In this document: positions 9,491 to 19,637 of the stretch, piece after piece
Position numbering within the stretch: the stretch's first letter is position 1
Layout of the letters: each line of letters begins with the position of its first letter
NCBI RefSeq assembly: GCF_033439725.1
Contig: NW_026944383.1
Location: 1,364,001-1,428,000, forward strand
Length of the DNA stretch: 64,000 nucleotides
Origin: Neurospora tetraspora
Taxonomy: Eukaryota; Ascomycota; Sordariomycetes; Sordariales; Sordariaceae
Direction of reading: 5' to 3'
The notes under the pieces: model-generated
The model's input: the letters and a program-made list of their open reading frames with translations, nothing else
Databases searched by the model: none
What the model was told of the DNA's origin: nothing
Position numbers and translations under genes: made by a program

Positions 9491-11460
9491 TCAACGATAA
9501 ACCCCCTCAACAACCTCCGCATTCCCCCTCCAATCCACCAACCCCCCCTCCCCCACATCAACAACCATGACCTCCCTAATCCTCTCCACCTCCGCCCTCG
9601 TAACACCCAATTTCTCAACCACATACTTCTCCACGCCCCCATACTCCTCATCAATGTACTTGAGCGTAGCCAACATCGATTCTTTGCGGGAGGAAACATG
9701 TCTCTCGGCAGCTGCCCGGTCCCCGTCAAAGGCCGGGTCCAGCATCACGTGGTCGACGATGGCGGACTTGCGGTGGGCGAGGCCGAGATCGGTTAAAGAG
9801 TACTCGTGGGCGATGACCGGGGGAGGAAGGTGGAGGAGGGAGAGGAGGAGGGCTATGAAGAGGCCTGTTCCTGTTTTTTGGGTAAAGGGGGGAGGGGGTT
9901 AGTGAGTTTGTTTGGTGGTGGGGAGTGAGGGAGGTGGGAGGATGGGAGGGGGTAAAAGGGGAGGCAAGTAGCGAGGTGGGAAGATGGAGAGGAAGAGAAA
10001 GAGACTTACTGTCTTTGCCGGCACTGCAGTGCACTAGTAGTGGGGAGGGGGTCGTAGACGTAGAGGAGGCTAGATGCTTGAAGATGGTTCGGTAGGGAGC
10101 ATATTCGTTCTTGGGGTCGGCGGCGCCGGCGAGGATGGTCGAGTAGGCGCGGACAAAACCCTGTGTGACGGTTGTTAGAGGTGGTGGTTGATAGGGGGTG
10201 TGGTTTGGCTTGGGGATACCTCGAGAAGAAAAGGATAAAGGAAACAGATAAGGGGGAAAAGGAGGAAAAACAAAGGGAAAAAAAAAAGGAAAGAAGAAGG
10301 AAGACAGAACGAAGAAAGGAAGAAGAAGGGCGCTGCTCCGGCCTCCTAGGGCGTTCGTGCAAAAATAACTGGTTATCCAGACAAGTTGCAAAAGGGCAGG
10401 TGAAGCATCGTCGGAGAATACACTATCCATCAAGGTTCTTGAAGCAGAGTCGCACATTGTGCCTTGCTTGCTGTTGCATAGCCGCCTTTGCGGATAGAGC
10501 GAAGGTGCAAAAGTGACATATGCAGGTCATAAGGGAGGACAGGACGGTAGGAGACGACGGGAAATGAGATGCCACAGACGCCAACACAGCAGTTCAACCT
10601 ACGTGACGTGCATCATCATCACAGCTTTCATCATGGCTTCATGACAAGTTTGTGTCATCCGCCCAGTGCGTCCTGCCCTCTTTCCTTGGGTTTGCAAACT
10701 CCCCTCTACCCTCTGGGTATTACTTGTAGCGTCACACAAGCTTTTCACAAGCTTCACAAAATGTGATGCAAGCCTCGTTGACCCAACTCCAGCCCCAGCT
10801 GTGGAAACGATAACTCCAGGCGGCAGGGCAACGTCTACCCCTTTCCCAATTCCCATACCCTCAACCCACCTAAATTCCCTTCCTCCCCCTTTCCCCGAGA
10901 TCCCACCCACCCTGCCCAGAAAAGAGACGAAAAAGACAAGAAGAAAAAGAAAAGGTCATGAACAGATAAAAAAGACGACTTACCTCCGGCCCATCAGTAT
11001 AATCCCTAAACCGCCTCATCCTAACCGCCAGCGCTTCCGGACTCAAATCCACCCCCGGAAACACCGGCACATAATGTCTCTGCGCGCCCTCCCACTCCTT
11101 CGGCTCCGTCCCGGGTGTCTTGCCAAACTCATGCTTGGACCGAAAATCGTACACGTGCGTGATGCCCAGCTTTTGCATCACGGCCACGCCTTCGTCTGTT
11201 AGCTTAGTTGGGTCCGCGGAGCGGAAGACTACACCCTTCCGGACCATCTTTTTCTTTCCGGAGGCAGGGGAAGAGGGGATCTCGTAGCCGCCGATGTCGC
11301 GGAGGTTGGCGAGCCCGGGCGCGGAGATGAAGGGGGGCGAGGGGAGGAGGAGGGTGCCGACGGAGGAGGACGGGGTCGGGCCGGGGAGTTGGCTTGGGTG
11401 GGGAGAGCCGGAGCCGGACCCGGCGGCGGCGGCGGTTGTGGTGGGGGATGGGACACTCAT
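9491..11460 (-). CDS. Tyrosine-protein phosphatase of the Y_phosphatase3 family
   Basis: Three exons on the minus strand: 11460-10984, 10160-10010 and 9870-9491; 335 residues. Exon 1 carries a Ser/Pro/Gly-rich start followed by LRDIGGY and VVFRSADPTKLTDEG, hallmarks of the fungal/bacterial Y_phosphatase3 (PF13350) group. Exon 2 ends in HCSAGKD and exon 3 opens with RTGLFIALLLSLL, giving the complete CX5R loop HCSAGKDRTG (nucleophile C204, R210). The second intron interrupts the catalytic arginine codon itself (A|GA). The C-terminal helices (YIDEEYGGVEKYV) are typical of the family. Intron 1 is 823 bases, unusually long for Neurospora, but the protein reads straight across it (YTDGPE / GFVRAYSTIL). 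The substrate is unknown; relatives act on phosphotyrosine, inositol phosphates or phosphoinositides. Confidence 0.85.
9871..10009 (-). other. Intron 2 of the phosphatase, G-rich on the + strand
   Basis: The minus-strand donor is GTAAGT and the acceptor AAACAG. The + strand of this intron carries many runs of three to six G (about 9886-9963), a potential G-quadruplex; the transcript is correspondingly C-rich. Confidence 0.8.
10161..10983 (-). other. Intron 1 of the phosphatase (823 bases)
   Basis: The donor is GTAAGT (from 10983), the branch-like CTAAC complements GTTAG at about 10174, and the acceptor is CACACAG (10161-10167). It contains a long polypurine tract on the + strand (about 10250-10332). 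The protein sequence is continuous without it, so an extra coding exon inside is unlikely. Confidence 0.75.
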
Positions 11461-14303
11461 TTTGTCGGCTGAAGGTGGGGTTGATAAGTGCTGGGTTATA
11501 TCCTATTTCGAAGCTGGGGTCTTTTGGTGAGTATGACCTCGGAAGTTGATACAGGTAGATATGATGGCGTCCGAGTGGGTGTGTGAGTGTATATGTGTGT
11601 TGTTCTTTCCACTTGTGTATGACGGGTGAGGGTCCACTGAGTAGGTGCTGGCGGATCCTTTTGTGTTTGCCAAGACTTGAAGCTAGAGCTGGGTTGAATG
11701 CTCCTTTCGTGACTATCCTCCGCTGCAATGTTCGTGATCCTGAACAGTATAGGGTCAGTCGCCTGAAGATTGGATCGCGGTGTCTGTTAGAAGATGAGAT
11801 CTCGATCCTGTCAGTCAGTATGATGTTGTTTGGTGGTTGTGGTCACACAAAGCTGAATGAATGAGTCCACGCCTCACTTGACAGCTCCACCAAAACCCAC
11901 ACAATCACACCCTACCAAGCTGCACTTTCAGTGATGATGTCGAGCGAATACACTAACAAGTTTGCTAGCATTTTGCACCTAAGTGGGATAGTGCAACGAA
12001 GTCCCAAGGAGGCTCAGCTATCAGATGGCCCCCAACCGTCATCTTGGAATCCCTCACTTTGATCGTGCCGGTCATCGTCATTGGAAGCCTTTTCGGGTCC
12101 GACTGCCGTTGAGAATCCTCAAGCAGAACAGCGGTGAGTGGAAATGTGCGAATTACCATCATCAATTGCTCCCCTTTGAGAGCTGGGCTCGATCGGTCGT
12201 TTTTTGGCTGTTAGGGTGGAAAATGGTCCGCGGACTATCCTCCTTTGTTTTTCGCCTGGCTTCTGCTGTTATTGTTTCCATTCCCAGGAAAATGCCCTAA
12301 AGATAGGCCCTAGGTATCCGTTAGCGGACTTCTCGACTAAATTGGCCTATAGGTAGTTCGCCTTCTTCGGTACTTCGGTGCACTGCCCCGGGTACGTATC
12401 TTATGAGGCTCAAATCCAGGTCTTGGCGGGTACATCACCACTCTTTTCTTTCTTCTTCCCCATTTCTCCCGCCTTTGTATCTCGATCTTTAGTTTCTGGT
12501 TTAAACCAACTGTTTGAAGACGCCATCATGCTTAGAAGGTAGCTAATGCTTGTCAGCCTGCAAAATAGGGACAGTTTTTGTCCTGAGTTCTCCGACCCTT
12601 TTGTCTTGAGTTCACTCAGAATGGTGTAGCTTCATCCACTTCTGAGAGTCTGGGGTGTCACAAACCGATCAATCAGAAATCGGTGAAAACAGGGGGCGTG
12701 ATATGTTTGCCTTGGATGCCTTGGATACTTTGGGGGGCTATGACGCCCACGGATTGACTTCAAGCCGCTCCGATATTCTCCCGAAAACTGCTTTGCGGTC
12801 GAGTGCCTGGTGGCTTGTTCCAGTTGTCGTGCGATGTTGAGGGAATGGCGTCCGGCAGGCGCATTTTTGAGGCTCTGAATCCAAATTCTTGTCCGATACC
12901 GGTTGTTTGTTCCAATTATCCCATCGATCAGCCCATTGAGCCCAGAGACTTGCCTCAAGATCGCCTCGAGATAGTTAGCCAATGGGTAATGGAAAAGCGT
13001 GGTTGCCTTCTTTGCCCTCACCGGAGACCCCTTGTCATTTTGGTTGTGTATGGCCACTCGGAGCTCTTCCTGATGAGTTGATCATCCCTCGATTTGAGCC
13101 TGAGCATATCCTGCCAATGTGCCTGACAGTTGGCCTTTAGAAGACAAGTCTGGTAGGGAAAAGAGGCCATGGGGGGGGCTTAATCTGCCGTCAAGGGATG
13201 AGAAGATGGCTGGCCGATGTATATAGTGAGCGCCGGCTCCCTGCCCGCCTTGGGCCGGGCCTCCTGCTTAGATGACTCGGCGTCTGAATATTTTTCTCTT
13301 GACGGGCTGTCGTCCAGGTGGATAGGATAGGTGTGGTCGCTAAGCTTTGCTGCATCAACTCAGCGAGTGTCTCATAAGCCACACAGATCTTGGCCGATCA
13401 AGGTTGGTGACAATCAATACCATCAACCTCCGACGCACCATCTGTGGTGAGTTTGCGTGCTGATAATAGCGACGCCTAAAGTGGCTTGCCATCATCAACA
13501 AAGCATGTCGCATTTATTTGGTACGTCTATTGGTAAACACCCAGTTGTGCTTGAGCTTCTGTGTAACTGGCGATTTATGAAGGTCTATTTTGGCGAATTT
13601 TGGAAATTGATAATAGGAAAAATGAGTGTCCTGACCACAGTTTCAACGATAATCAGTGTCTGAACCGCAAGTTTTAGTAAAAAGCGCAGCAAGCAAGAAG
13701 AGTCGAGGAGCAAAAATGGCGAGAAACCGGACGACAAAGAAAAGTCAGCAGCTAAACACGAAGGCGATAACTGGAGAAATTGAATGCGGTATCGAGTCTA
13801 ATGCAAATCTAGCGCTGAGGACACAGGCAATTAAACAAATCCGAAGGAAGGGGATAGGAAAAGGGAAAGAAAATCAGGTTGAGCCACCCAGCTGGATGAT
13901 CGTCATAATCCAAAGCATGAGATTATGAGGAAACAAAACCCGAGGAACACAGGCGAGAACAGAAAAGCCACCAAATACCCCTATTGTAATTAAATTCCTA
14001 GCTTAACCGCTTTTTATTCCTCCATGTCAAAACACCGAACTTGCAAAACTCCAAACTTGAATTTGAGCGCCGCCGTGATATCGATGGTTGACGTGAGTCG
14101 AAAATGAGATCTAGAGATAGGGAACCTCCATGACTCGAAATATTTAAGGAAATGACTGATGAGAAGCGAGCCTCGGAGGGCGCCGGGTGAGATTTTGAAA
14201 GCGTTGGTGACATTGGAGTCGAAACCCTCTGATGAGCCCTGGCCGAGTCGAGTTGCCGCTTAATTTACGTATAAATCGAAGCGGTATCCTCATCATCTCA
14301 GGC
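11461..14303. other. Gene-poor intergenic region
   Basis: This holds the promoter of the divergent phosphatase at its left end and the 3' region of the small zinc-protein gene at its right end. Between them I found only short frames without domains. Base composition is ordinary, so it is not a RIP block. Confidence 0.45.
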
Positions 14304-14576
14304 TTAGCGCCTTGTTGAAGAAGATGAGCAGGAAGGGAATGCCGTATCACGGACAACGTGGTTCTCCTTCTTACAACTCGTGCATTGGACGTGCTGGCAG
14401 CCGGGCTCGTAGCATTTCGAAACCCAGGACGAGTTGGGAGCACCACACGAGCAGCAATACCAGTGCTTATACTCCCCGAGATCGGATGAGCCCTAAAGTC
14501 GTTTAGTGTCTGGTGTATCGGAGTGATTGGGAAGGTCAAGTCCTACCTTGCTATTGTTGCTGCTACTGTAAGGCAT
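14304..14576 (-). CDS. Small cysteine-rich zinc-binding protein, 72 residues
   Basis: Two exons on the minus strand: 14576-14547 (ten codons, MPYSSSNNSK) and 14492-14304 (62 codons and a TAA stop). The 54-base intron has donor GTAGGA and acceptor CTTTAG. The protein core is HWYCCSCGAPNSSW, then KCYEPGCQHVQCTSCKK. The spacing of C23, C24, C26, C37, C42, H44, C47 and C50 predicts a compact zinc fold. I recognise the general pattern W-x-C-C-x-C-G ... C-x4-C-x-H-x2-C-x2-C from small uncharacterised proteins that are common in Sordariomycetes; no function is known to me. There is no signal peptide, and the tail is Ser/Arg-rich. The gene stands alone in a gene-poor stretch. Function could be RNA or protein binding, by analogy with RanBP2-like or zinc-ribbon folds, but that is inference. 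Confidence 0.72.
14493..14546 (-). other. Intron of the small zinc-protein gene
   Basis: A 54-base GT-AG intron with donor GTAGGA and acceptor GACTTTAG; an ACTAAACGAC-like branch lies close to the acceptor. It falls between codons. Confidence 0.68.
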
Positions 14577-17500
14577 CTTGAGGATGGGAGTTTTTTCTTC
14601 GAAGTGAGTGGTGATGGATGATGGAACGAAGATCAATAGACAGACAAGGTCGAGTGGTCTCCATTCCCATCAGCGTCCTGCTTCCTGCTCATATATCCAA
14701 ATCTCAAGTTGCCCAAGGGGAAGCCTATACAATGGCTTTCTGTTCACGCGACAAGCCAGGTTCCCTCTCTGTCCTCCGTCAAGCTCAAGGCGAGTTGCAT
14801 GGCCACGATGAATGCCTTGATGGTTCATGGAGTCTTGTCTGAATACCCTGGAATAGGCGTGGTAAAAGCTTCAGGCCGAGTGGGTCATGGCGAAGGGCGT
14901 ACTGGACAGCGCAGCTTGTGGGAAAAAAAAGCCAGCGTTTGTTGCTCCAGAGGTAAATGAGCTGTTCGGTGAAGCTCAAATTTCCACATTGACTGAAAGC
15001 TGTGTTGCAGGAATCGTCGACCTATTCGTTGACGACGGCATCAAACCCGGCCAAGCCTCCCTTCACCGACCGAGAATAGGATACTCGTGAGCATAATTGA
15101 GATTAATTGGACCTCTGCTGGAGGTGAGTGACGCATTGATACTCCTCTCTCGCTTCGATCGCCCAGTCGTTGAGAGGACGTGACCGGAGGCTAATGATGG
15201 CCTCTCGCCCTGAAATCCAAGCCCCCTTCTCTGTACCACGCTTGTCTTCATCGCTATGATCCATAGCTAGACCGCGGGTATCGAGCACGTTGGATTGAAG
15301 CCGGGATGCGCTTAAACTGAAGCGCATTGTGACAAGTCTGACCGAGTCTGTATTTCCATGGAAAAGATTCTGTCCAATCAGATTAAGTCAGTAAAGGTTG
15401 TTCTAAAGCAAAAGCGCACCAAACAATGAACACAACAGAAGCAAACTTCGCATATCTGGGAGTCCTACCACCTTTTTTTAAGAGAGAACTGTTGAGATCT
15501 TGTGAATTGTAAACTTAGTTTTGTGGTCAGATATTGAAGCAGGGTGCCGTTGATTAAACCTATTGATAGACCTTGTTGTCCACAACCAACACGGGACCAA
15601 ACTGATAAATGTAACTGCTCAGATGGAGAAATGCCTTTGATCGCGGCGAAGATCGTGTTGAACCATTGAGTGTCTTCAGACGTCTCTTATTCACAACACG
15701 AACGGTGTAGGTCAGTCAATCTTATTGTGCTGCTCTATGAATATCCTTGTGTATTCCGGATGCATGTGTACCAGCAGGCGCTTGTATGTCGAATCGGGTA
15801 GAATAACCCGTTCATGGAAAACCGTTTGAGACAGTTCTTGATGGGTTATCGGCGCATGCTGTCCATGTTAGGGATCCCAGGCCATGGCTTTTCCATCTGC
15901 AGTTTGGTTAGCATGGTAACGCAACCTCTAGATGAGAATAACTCACGTATAAGTGTAGAGCACGTAGTCGTAAAACCACCCCAATTTCCTTCAAATACTA
16001 CTTATCAAATCTGGAGCGATCGTTCACTTTCCTTCATCACCCTTCGATGTAACCATGATCGTTATCGTCGACATTGCCGTTGAAGATATAGGTTTGTCGG
16101 CTATAGCAAAATATTTGAAGATCAAAAACCGGCCACTGAGCCTATCCTGTAAGTGAAGTCAACCATTTCGAGCGAGATGATCTCCCTTTATATAAGATAC
16201 CAGGTGGTCGTTCCAAGAGCGCCGTCATGCTTGCAGTCCGCAGAGCCTCACACTGCCAATGGAGGGACTTCAAGGGTTTACAACTGCAGTTTTCATGCAG
16301 TCAATATCGTCCCGCGGGATTTTGCTCAAAGCCGCAGTTTGTCTGCCAAACACAGCAGCATTCCGATGATGCTGTCAAAGGAAGCCTGACCGACTTCCTA
16401 ATCGAGCCTCTTGCGCGTCTCACATGAGATAGCTAGCGGTCCTTGTGATCGCAGATGCGGACTGTATCCATCAAGCTGAGACGCCCGTAGCAGAATGGCC
16501 GAGTGTGAGCCGGCCGGCTTTGAAAGTGCGAATCTCATGTTGTTGCTGTCGCCAAAGAGGAAATGCGGCGAGCCGAGGCTCCAACAGCAACCCCTCAACT
16601 CGAGGCAGAACGTTGAGGCCTGAAGTCGGTAGTAAAACATGCGAACGTTGGGACCTGAACGTGAAGTAGTAGACAGCACGCAAGTTCAGACGGCCGCGAT
16701 CGCCCATGATGATCTTGTCTCCGATGTCTATCCTGGCGGAGTCTGAAAACATGAGGGAGGATGGGTTGCAGTTGGAATAAGGTTAAACCCCAACCCAGGA
16801 GCAACGATCATCTGAAACGTCAAAACGACAATGATGGGATGATGAGATGTTGGGCGATGGCGCGGGAGATGAATGGAAAGAAAAGAAGCCAATTGCAACT
16901 GAAAAGGTTTCGGAATCTCGCGACCAACGTCCAAATCATGTTGTGTATGCCGGCACTCGATTCTTCCATTCCGGGCTCCCATCTCTATCAGCCGAGTCCG
17001 TCGCATTTGCCAAAAAGCACTGAAACATCCATCATGTTCCAGAAGGTGAGAGCGTCTGCATTCCAGTCGAATTTTAGCGGGCACTTAGCGCTGTGTGAAC
17101 AACGGAAGGCACAGTCCAGGTGCACTTTGCGGTGCACTTTGCGGTGCACTTTGCGGTGCACTTTGCGGTGCGGCAAGGCAGTGCCTGCCAGAAAAAGAGA
17201 GCAAAAGCCGGTAAAAGCCTACTACCTACGTCATAGCTGATAAGGGAAAGAAAGAAAGAAAGACAAAAGCTCTTTCCGCACCACCAAACCTGATCATTGT
17301 GGTCTTCCATGTTACCTCTACTTCCAACAAGCTTCATATCTTGTCAATCTCACTGTGTGCAGTTAATTTGATTCCAGATTGGATGACGATTGCATTGGCA
17401 AAGCGAGCATATATCCTTTCGAACACGCACTCGTTGGCGATACCAAACTTGAACAATCCACCATCCACCACCGGCTCGAGGATCTACATCTGCACTGCTT

Positions 17501-17734
17501 CGACAACCAGATTCTCGCATCACCAATACTGCGACCTGCTCGATTGTGTCAGGCCATAAATCGACCTGGGGCTCTTACATACCTAAAGCCATCTCGACCA
17601 CTTTCCAAGTGGAGTTTCGCCTGGACGAAGCAAGGATTTCCTCATCGACCCTTCGACGACAAACACGAAAAGAAACAGACGCTACTTTCACAACCCTCAA
17701 CTAACAGCACCGTATCACCGATATCTCCACCAAA
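14577..17734. other. Intergenic region, promoter of the MARVEL-like gene at its right end
   Basis: No domain-bearing frame was found. A 67-codon frame (14887-15090, +) reads MAKGVLDSAACGKKK but has no family support. A 12-base tandem repeat lies at 17119-17166. A GAAA run (about 17245-17261) and CA-rich leader sequence precede the ATG at 17735. Confidence 0.45.
17119..17171. repeat. 12-bp tandem repeat, four copies
   Basis: The unit GGTGCACTTTGC is repeated four times without a mismatch (17119-17166) and followed by a partial fifth copy. It lies about 570 bases upstream of the MARVEL-like start codon. Perfect identity suggests recent slippage expansion. Confidence 0.95.
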
Positions 17735-18336
17735 ATGGCGTTCGGAGCCGGCTTAACGTCGAGCAAAAGCTACCTCTTTTTCTCGACCCTACACTTTCTA
17801 GCCTTTGTTATGGCTTTGACTGTCTGTGGCCTCTATGGCGTCGAACTGGATCGCGCAAGGAAGGCCGACAAGTACGCGGATGCGAATTGGGTGTGTCAAC
17901 ATTGAATGTGCCCTCAACAAGTTCGAATTCCACGCTAACAGGGGTAATCCTCAGGTCTTTGCCGTGGTCGTTGGCGGTCTGTCAGCTTTGAGCTCCATTC
18001 TGTTCTGCATCCCGTTCATCCTCCGGTTCGCCTTCAAATGGGTGTGGGACTTGATCCTCTTTATCCTTTGGGTCGCCGTCTTTGGCGTTTTCGCGGGCGT
18101 ACGTTTACCCACCAAATTCTTGCTATCTAAACGTGGTCTAGAAACTAACAGACACCCCACAGATTTACATCCATGAGAAGCCTGAGGGTAATAACGATAT
18201 TCGTCGGATGAAGCATGCCGTCTGGGTGGACCTCGTCAACATGCTTCTCTGGCTCGTCATCGCTGTTTCTGCATTTGCCTACTGGCTCAAGCACCGGGAG
18301 ACCAGAAGCCGGTTTACTTCTCGCGCCATTGTTTAG
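17735..18336 (+). CDS. MARVEL-like four-transmembrane protein
   Basis: Three exons: 17735-17890, 17955-18098 and 18163-18336; 157 residues. Both introns are 64 bases. Intron 1 has donor GTGTGT, branch GCTAAC and acceptor CTCAG; intron 2 has donor GTACGT, branch ACTAAC and acceptor CCACAG. Each falls between codons. Four hydrophobic helices are clear: about 12-35 (SYLFFSTLHFLAFVMALTV), 53-75 (VFAVVVGGLSALSSILF), 80-102 (WDLILFILWVAVFGVFAG) and 117-142 (VDLVNMLLWLVIAVSAFAYW). A charged loop, HEKPEGNNDIRRMK, separates helices 3 and 4. This topology and length match fungal MARVEL-domain proteins of the plasma membrane or secretory pathway, which include Nce102 relatives. The specific role is not readable from the sequence. 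Confidence 0.83.
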
Positions 18337-18743
18337 GAAGATAGCTGGACGGTTGTGAAGGACAAGAATTGAGGTTGGCGTTACCGATGGTGAAAGGATA
18401 CATTAACAGGTTGATACCCGGGGGATAAGGTACATGGCGTTTTGGCACCATATGATTTTGGTACGGGATTTTGATTCAGGATTTTGGTTTCGCGACGTAG
18501 GCAGTCTCTTGCGCTCGCATTAATTCATCCATTCTTACTCTCATCACATTGATCATTTCACCAGTAGAAATATCAATCAGCTTTAACAGCAGCCCGTACA
18601 CTTCCTGTCACCGCCCAAAGCTCAACAAGCTTCCGCTTTTCCCCATCCAGAGATTCGTCTCAAAGCAAACCCATCTTTATGGATCACACAGGCAGGACGC
18701 AGATCTGCTTCGTGAGCAGAAGTCATAATCGTACGGTTATGCA

Positions 18744-19637
18744 GTGACGTCATGCCGAATCGGCTATCTTACCTCTAACACGTTCCCCCGCTCCCTAAAA
18801 GCATTCGGGAATGCTGCCCGAAGGCGCCACGGGCAAGGGCTTCAGGGTCAGGGACCACTAGGGTCAACGCCAGGGGCGTCCCTGCAGCAGTCAAGGGAAA
18901 AAAGCACAAAAAAGTTCCCAATCCGAACAAACAGCCAGGAAGAGCAACACGTCAAAGGATCTCCGTGTGCTCTAGAATCATTCGTTCAAAAGGATGGATC
19001 TCAAAGCTCCCGTCTACCGCTTCACGTCGTCGCCCTCTCAAAAGCCAGAATGGGCAGCGGTAAAGACAAACTTTCTCCACGCAGCGGTCCCTCGAGCGAC
19101 GGCGACGATGCAGCTTCTGGCGGGGTCAACTTAGCACTTACACGGCAGGCCAGTTCCAGGTTTATAAGGAACCCCGGGGCACCGATCTTCAACTTTTGGG
19201 CTTGTTCCAAAACCTCCTCATCAAATGGGGTGCAACCCCGGCCCGAAGCTGTTTCGCAAAGGGCTCGGTCTCACCCATCTCAGATGCGAGATACGCGCTG
19301 CCGAGAAAAAGATCAACCAAGACTTGTGAGCCCCGACTCCCCGATCGCTTACATGCCTCCCGGTACCTCCTTTCTTCTATCCCGTAGGGGTCTTCGCATC
19401 TTTTTCCAACGCGGTGATAATGATGGTTGGCACACCACAGTCGACAAAGCAACCACGGCACACGCACAACACGCACGCAAGCAACGTTCGGCACGGTCTA
19501 CGGTCCAAAGCCAACAGGGAAAAAAAGAGGAGGATCAGCGGAAGATCGGCACCCAACTCCCGCCGGCCGTTTCGCCGTCCCATCCGGGGAGGGGCACCAA
19601 CAAGTTAGGGGTTGTGTACTTGGAAAAACGCGCCTGA
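18744..19637 (+). CDS. Unassigned open frame, 297 codons, doubtful
   Basis: This uninterrupted frame begins at the ATG in TGACGTCATGCC only if the ORF start is moved to an internal codon; the annotated first codon is non-ATG, and the first clear ATG is at 19050 (MGSGKDKLSPRSGPSS). The predicted peptide is Ser/Arg/Gln-rich with no recognisable domain, membrane segment or signal peptide. Overlapping frames on the opposite strand are also open, suggesting that local composition rather than selection keeps it free of stops. I would treat it as non-coding unless transcripts or homologues appear. Confidence 0.15.
   Translation: MTSCRIGYLTSNTFPRSLKAFGNAARRRHGQGLQGQGPLGSTPGASLQQSREKSTKKFPIRTNSQEEQHVKGSPCALESFVQKDGSQSSRLPLHVVALSKARMGSGKDKLSPRSGPSSDGDDAASGGVNLALTRQASSRFIRNPGAPIFNFWACSKTSSSNGVQPRPEAVSQRARSHPSQMRDTRCREKDQPRLVSPDSPIAYMPPGTSFLLSRRGLRIFFQRGDNDGWHTTVDKATTAHAQHARKQRSARSTVQSQQGKKEEDQRKIGTQLPPAVSPSHPGRGTNKLGVVYLEKRA
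18745..18752. promoter_or_regulatory. CRE-type palindrome TGACGTCA
   Basis: A perfect eight-base cAMP-response element, the core bound by ATF/CREB bZIP proteins. It lies about 400 bases downstream of the MARVEL-like gene and has no clear target gene next to it, so it may be chance. Confidence 0.3.

Noticed and set aside
12632-13057. 141-codon minus-strand frame
   Set aside because: No domain, no clear promoter or introns; composition resembles random translation.
14887-15090. 67-codon + strand frame beginning MAKGVLDSAACG
   Set aside because: Reads somewhat protein-like, but there is no homology signal, promoter evidence or conserved motif.
16490-16570. tRNA-like A-box (TGGCCGAGTG) with a weak B-box-like sequence
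   Set aside because: No acceptor stem pairs, the B box is poor and the spacing does not fit a tRNA; at most an accidental or ancient relic.
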